From: Pseudoxanthomonas gei
GTDB lineage: Bacteria > Pseudomonadota > Gammaproteobacteria > Xanthomonadales > Xanthomonadaceae
Reading direction: 5' to 3'
Length of the DNA stretch: 64,000 nt
Assembly: GCF_010119615.1 (NCBI RefSeq)
Contig: NZ_QOVG01000001.1
Location: forward strand, 124,001 to 188,000
In this document: positions 60,858-64,000 of the stretch, in pieces
How the letters are laid out: each line of letters begins with the position of its first letter
Position numbering within the stretch: the stretch's first letter is position 1
The notes under the pieces: generated by a model
What the model saw: only the letters and a program-made list of their open reading frames with translations
Databases searched by the model: none
Told to the model about the DNA's origin: nothing
Made by a program: the position numbers and the translations under genes

Positions 60858-63140
60858 ATGTTCAGCAAAGACCTCGAGCAAACCATTGGCCAGTGCTACA
60901 AGCGTGCACGGGAGGCCCGGCATGAATTCATGACCGTGGAACACCTGCTGCTGGCGCTGCTGGACAACGTATCGGCCCAGGCGGTGCTCAAGGCTTGTGG
61001 CGGCGACGCTCCACGCCTGCGCAACGACCTGGAGCAGGCCATCGAAGCCTCGGTCTCCCGGCTCGCCGAGGACGACGGGCGCGATACCCAGCCCACCCTG
61101 GGCTTCCAGCGGGTACTGCAGCGTGCGGTCTACCACGTCCAGTCTTCGGGCAAGAAGGAAGTGACTGGCGCCAACGTGTTGGTCGCCATTTTCGGCGAGA
61201 AGGACTCGCATGCGGTCTATTTCCTGACCCAGCAGGATGTCACCCGCCTGGACGTGGTCAATTACCTGTCGCACGGCATCGCCAAGCAGGGCGAGGAAAG
61301 TGACTCGGGCAGCCAGCCTGACGGCGAGGGCAGGGCCGGTGAAGGCGCTGAAGCCGAAGGCAAGGGCGATGCCCTGGCTGAATTCGCCAGCAACCTCAAC
61401 GAGCTGGCGCGGGCCGGCAGGATCGACCCGCTGGTGGGTCGTGCCGATGAGGTGGAGCGCACCATCCAGGTCCTGTGCCGTCGCCGCAAGAACAACCCGC
61501 TTTACGTAGGCGAGGCCGGCGTGGGCAAGACCGCCCTGGCCGAAGGGCTGGCCAAGCGCATCGTCGAAGGCCAGGTGCCCGAGGTGCTGCTGGACGCCAC
61601 CATCTACTCGCTGGACCTGGGCGCGCTGGTTGCGGGCACCAAGTACCGCGGCGATTTCGAGAAGCGCCTGAAGGGCGTGCTGTCGGCGATCAAGAAGCTG
61701 CCCGGCGCGATCCTGTTCATCGATGAGATCCACACCATCATCGGCGCCGGCTCGGCCAGCGGCGGCACCATGGACGCAAGCAACCTGATCAAGCCGGCAC
61801 TGGCCTCCGGCGACCTGCGCTGCATCGGTTCCACCACGTTCCAGGAATACCGGGGCATCTTCGAGAAGGACCGCGCCCTGGCGCGGCGCTTCCAGAAGAT
61901 CGACATCGTCGAGCCCACCGTGGGCGAGACCTTCGAGATCCTGCAAGGCCTCAAGCCCAAGTACGAGGCCCACCACAACGTCACCTATGCCGACGATGCG
62001 CTGCAGGCGGCGGTGGACCTTTCGGTCAAGCATATCGGCGACCGGCTGCTTCCGGACAAGGCCATCGACGTCATCGACGAAGCCGGCGCCCGCCAGCAGC
62101 TGTTGCCCGAGGGCGTGCGCAAGAGCCTGATCGACGTCGAGGAAATCGAGACCATCGTTGCCAAGATGGCGCGCATTCCCGCCAAGCAGGTGTCCTCGTC
62201 CGACAAGGACGTGCTGCAGCACCTGGAGCGCAACCTGAAGATGGTGATCTTCGGCCAGGATCCGGCCATCGAGACCCTGGCGTCGGCGATCAAGCTGGCC
62301 CGCTCTGGCCTGGCCAATCCCGACAAGCCGATCGGCAACTTCCTGTTTGCCGGCCCCACCGGCGTGGGCAAGACCGAGGTGACCAAGCAGCTGGCGCTGC
62401 AGCTGGGCATCGAACTGGTGCGCTTCGACATGAGCGAATACATGGAATCGCATTCGGTCAGCCGGCTGATCGGCGCGCCTCCGGGCTATGTGGGTTTCGA
62501 CCAGGGCGGCCTGCTGACCGAGAAGATCGTCAAGACCCCGCATTGCGTGCTGCTGCTGGACGAAGTGGAGAAAGCCCACCCGGATATCTTCAACATCCTG
62601 CTGCAGGTCATGGACCGCGGCATCCTCACCGATACCAACGGCCGTGAAGCCAACTTCAAGAACGTGATCCTGGTGATGACCACCAATGCCGGGGCCACCC
62701 AGGCCGCCCGGCGCACGATTGGTTTTACCCAGCAGGACCACTCCACCGACGCCATGGAAGTGATCCGCAAGAGCTTCACCCCGGAGTTCCGCAACCGCCT
62801 GGATGCGGTCGTGCAGTTCCAGGGGCTGGGCTTCGACCACATCCAGCGCGTGGTGGACAAGTTCCTGATCGAGCTGGAGATGCTGTTGCAGGAGAAGCAC
62901 GTCAGCCTGTCCAGCACGCCGGCCGCCCGCGACTGGCTGGCCAAGCATGGCTTCGACCCGCTGATGGGCGCGCGCCCGATGGCACGCCTGATCCAGGACA
63001 AGGTCAAGCGCCCACTGGCGGACGAACTGCTTTTCGGCAAGCTGGTCGGCGGTGGCCGCGTCAGCATCGACGTGAAGGACGACGAGCTGGTGGTGGAAGC
63101 ACAGTCCGAACCCGAAAGGTTGCTGCCGGCCACCGTGTGA
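60858..63140 (+). CDS. clpA: ATP-dependent Clp protease ATPase subunit ClpA
   Basis: ClpA unfolds substrates for ClpP. The 760 residues have the Clp-N repeat domain (about 1-140), and two AAA modules with Walker A sequences GEAGVGKTAL and GPTGVGKTEV, plus LFIDEIHTIIGAGSASGG and VLLLDEVEKAHPDIFN (Walker B). It starts MFSKDLEQTIGQCYKRARE. The gap from clpS carries an inverted AAGGGCAAAG/CTTTGCC motif. Typical clpS-clpA order. Confidence 0.98.
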   Translation: MFSKDLEQTIGQCYKRAREARHEFMTVEHLLLALLDNVSAQAVLKACGGDAPRLRNDLEQAIEASVSRLAEDDGRDTQPTLGFQRVLQRAVYHVQSSGKKEVTGANVLVAIFGEKDSHAVYFLTQQDVTRLDVVNYLSHGIAKQGEESDSGSQPDGEGRAGEGAEAEGKGDALAEFASNLNELARAGRIDPLVGRADEVERTIQVLCRRRKNNPLYVGEAGVGKTALAEGLAKRIVEGQVPEVLLDATIYSLDLGALVAGTKYRGDFEKRLKGVLSAIKKLPGAILFIDEIHTIIGAGSASGGTMDASNLIKPALASGDLRCIGSTTFQEYRGIFEKDRALARRFQKIDIVEPTVGETFEILQGLKPKYEAHHNVTYADDALQAAVDLSVKHIGDRLLPDKAIDVIDEAGARQQLLPEGVRKSLIDVEEIETIVAKMARIPAKQVSSSDKDVLQHLERNLKMVIFGQDPAIETLASAIKLARSGLANPDKPIGNFLFAGPTGVGKTEVTKQLALQLGIELVRFDMSEYMESHSVSRLIGAPPGYVGFDQGGLLTEKIVKTPHCVLLLDEVEKAHPDIFNILLQVMDRGILTDTNGREANFKNVILVMTTNAGATQAARRTIGFTQQDHSTDAMEVIRKSFTPEFRNRLDAVVQFQGLGFDHIQRVVDKFLIELEMLLQEKHVSLSSTPAARDWLAKHGFDPLMGARPMARLIQDKVKRPLADELLFGKLVGGGRVSIDVKDDELVVEAQSEPERLLPATV

Positions 63141-63162
63141 TCCGGCGCATCGGCTACGCCCG

Positions 63163-63528
63163 CTAGCGACGCTTGCGGGCGTAGACCTCGTATTCGTGCT
63201 CGTCGATGCGCACTACTTCGCGAACCGTGCAGTAGTCGCGCCTGCCTGATACCTCGGTTTCCCTGGGGCACAGGCGGTTGGGCTGCCCGTCGGTGGTTAT
63301 CTTCACGCTTGCGGACATCGCGATTGCGCTGCAACTGCTGCCGAATCCGATGCGGTAGTAGTTGTTGCCGTCCTTGACCAGAAGATACTGGGAGCCGAAA
63401 CGCGCGGCTTCATAGTCTGCAGGCAGGACGACGCACTCGGACAGCGGCTCGGGTTTATCGCGCGAATGGGCCGCAGGGGAGAACGCGATCAGCGTGGCAA
63501 GCGATATCAGGGATGCGGATTTCGGCAT
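63163..63528 (-). CDS. Secreted hypothetical protein (121 aa, DUF6491-like)
   Basis: A signal peptide (MPKSASLISLATLIAFSPAAHS) precedes a small mature domain with cysteines (C-rich: SECVVLP, SCSAIAM, RLCPRETEV and RDYCTVREVV). The CTVREVVRIDEHEYEVY end resembles DUF6491-type proteins of this family of bacteria, but I am not certain. ATG at 63528 was chosen because it gives a normal signal. It converges with clpA with 22 bases between stops. Confidence 0.72.
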   Translation of the reverse strand: MPKSASLISLATLIAFSPAAHSRDKPEPLSECVVLPADYEAARFGSQYLLVKDGNNYYRIGFGSSCSAIAMSASVKITTDGQPNRLCPRETEVSGRRDYCTVREVVRIDEHEYEVYARKRR

Positions 63529-63674
63529 GGCTGCTGGCCTGTGACGACCCAAGGCGGGCCTGGTGCAGGCTAGGCCAGCCTCCGCGCAATCGAATCTGCC
63601 TGAAGTGCGGGTGACGTTACGCAGGGCGTCGCGACAAACGATGCAAAAGTACCTCGGCCATAACCCTCCAAAGC

Positions 63675-63703
63675 AAAAGGCGACCCTGGGGTCGCCTTCT
63701 TTT
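63675..63703 (-). terminator. Terminator of infA
   Basis: Stem AAGGCGACC/GGTCGCCTT (63677-63685 with 63690-63698) around a CTGG loop is followed on the minus strand by TTTTGC. It lies about 20 bases after the infA stop. Confidence 0.85.
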
Positions 63704-63722
63704 GTGCCGGCAGTCGAGCCTG

Positions 63723-63941
63723 CTACTTCATCCGGTAGGTAATACGACCCTTGGTCAGGTCGTACGGCGTCATCTCAACCTTGACCTTGTCGCCGGTGAG
63801 GATGCGGATGTAGTTCTTGCGCATGCGGCCGGAGATGTGGGCGATGATTTCGTGCCCATTCTCCAGTTTCACCCGGAACATGGTATTGGGCAGCGTCTCG
63901 GCAACGGTGCCTTCGAATTCAATTGAGTCGTCTTTCGACAT
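63723..63941 (-). CDS. infA: Translation initiation factor IF-1
   Basis: IF-1 occupies the A site during initiation. The 72 residues are one OB-fold: [71 protein letters not shown]. Nearly all positions agree with the universal family. Its promoter would lie in the last 60 bases of the window. It ends the plus-strand clpS-clpA block by lying divergent from nothing further. Confidence 0.98.
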   Translation of the reverse strand: MSKDDSIEFEGTVAETLPNTMFRVKLENGHEIIAHISGRMRKNYIRILTGDKVKVEMTPYDLTKGRITYRMK

Positions 63942-64000
63942 GTAGACCTGCAGGTAGAGCGGGCGGCGCGGGGCCGTAAGAGCGAGGATTCTACGCGCCG

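Overview
This high-GC window is almost certainly from a gammaproteobacterium of the family Xanthomonadaceae (Lysobacteraceae). The evidence is the rpf (regulation of pathogenicity factors) neighbourhood in its known order: carA, carB, greA, rpfE, recJ, a LytTR gene, prfB, lysS, rpfG, rpfC, rpfF, rpfB, acnA, acnB. It also carries a tmRNA with tag ANDDNYGSDFALAA and many GTAG-headed REP palindromes of the kind described in Stenotrophomonas and Xanthomonas. The genus cannot be fixed from the sequence alone.

Layout. 1-1.2 kb: the end of an OmpA-family gene, a 20-copy 21-bp tandem repeat lying between two terminators, and a hypothetical gene. 1.6-11.9 kb: an accessory defence island with an orphan ParD, a type I restriction-modification system (hsdM, hsdS and a distant hsdR), a Fic enzyme with a convergent small antitoxin candidate, a TumE/TumA-type toxin-antitoxin pair, and a lower-GC three-gene cassette (DUF91/NucS-like nuclease, unknown protein, CoiA-like protein). 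12-16.2 kb: a membrane-anchored LuxR-type regulator, a DUF4199 protein, a YdeI-like protein, ssrA (tmRNA) and an alpha/beta hydrolase. 16.2-25.3 kb: core housekeeping and stress genes (smpB, ratA, rnfH, bamE, fur, recN, hrcA, grpE, dnaK, dnaJ). 25.3-43.5 kb: hydrolase, aminotransferase, dapB, carA, an S9 peptidase inserted between carA and carB, carB, greA, rpfE, recJ, acyltransferase, rpfD-like gene, prfB with its +1 frameshift, and lysS behind a heptanucleotide microsatellite. 43.7-50 kb: the DSF quorum-sensing core, with RpfF synthase, RpfB acyl-CoA ligase, RpfC sensor and RpfG HD-GYP phosphodiesterase. 50-64 kb: small secreted proteins, acnA, vapBC, acnB, hflD-mnmA-nudJ, clpS, clpA and infA.

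How they work together. RpfF makes a cis-2-unsaturated fatty acid signal. RpfC senses it and passes phosphate to RpfG, which then degrades cyclic di-GMP, while RpfB handles free fatty acids and signal turnover. HrcA-GrpE-DnaK-DnaJ, ClpS-ClpA and SmpB-tmRNA form a proteostasis block. In the defence island several toxin-antitoxin-like modules sit inside or beside the restriction locus, as if the hsd genes were a landing pad. The observations most worth following are the convergent overlapping fic/antitoxin pair, the operator-in-promoter leaderless TumE unit, the 15-copy heptamer that separates the only strong ribosome-binding site from lysS, and REP elements whose GTAG head provides stop codons.
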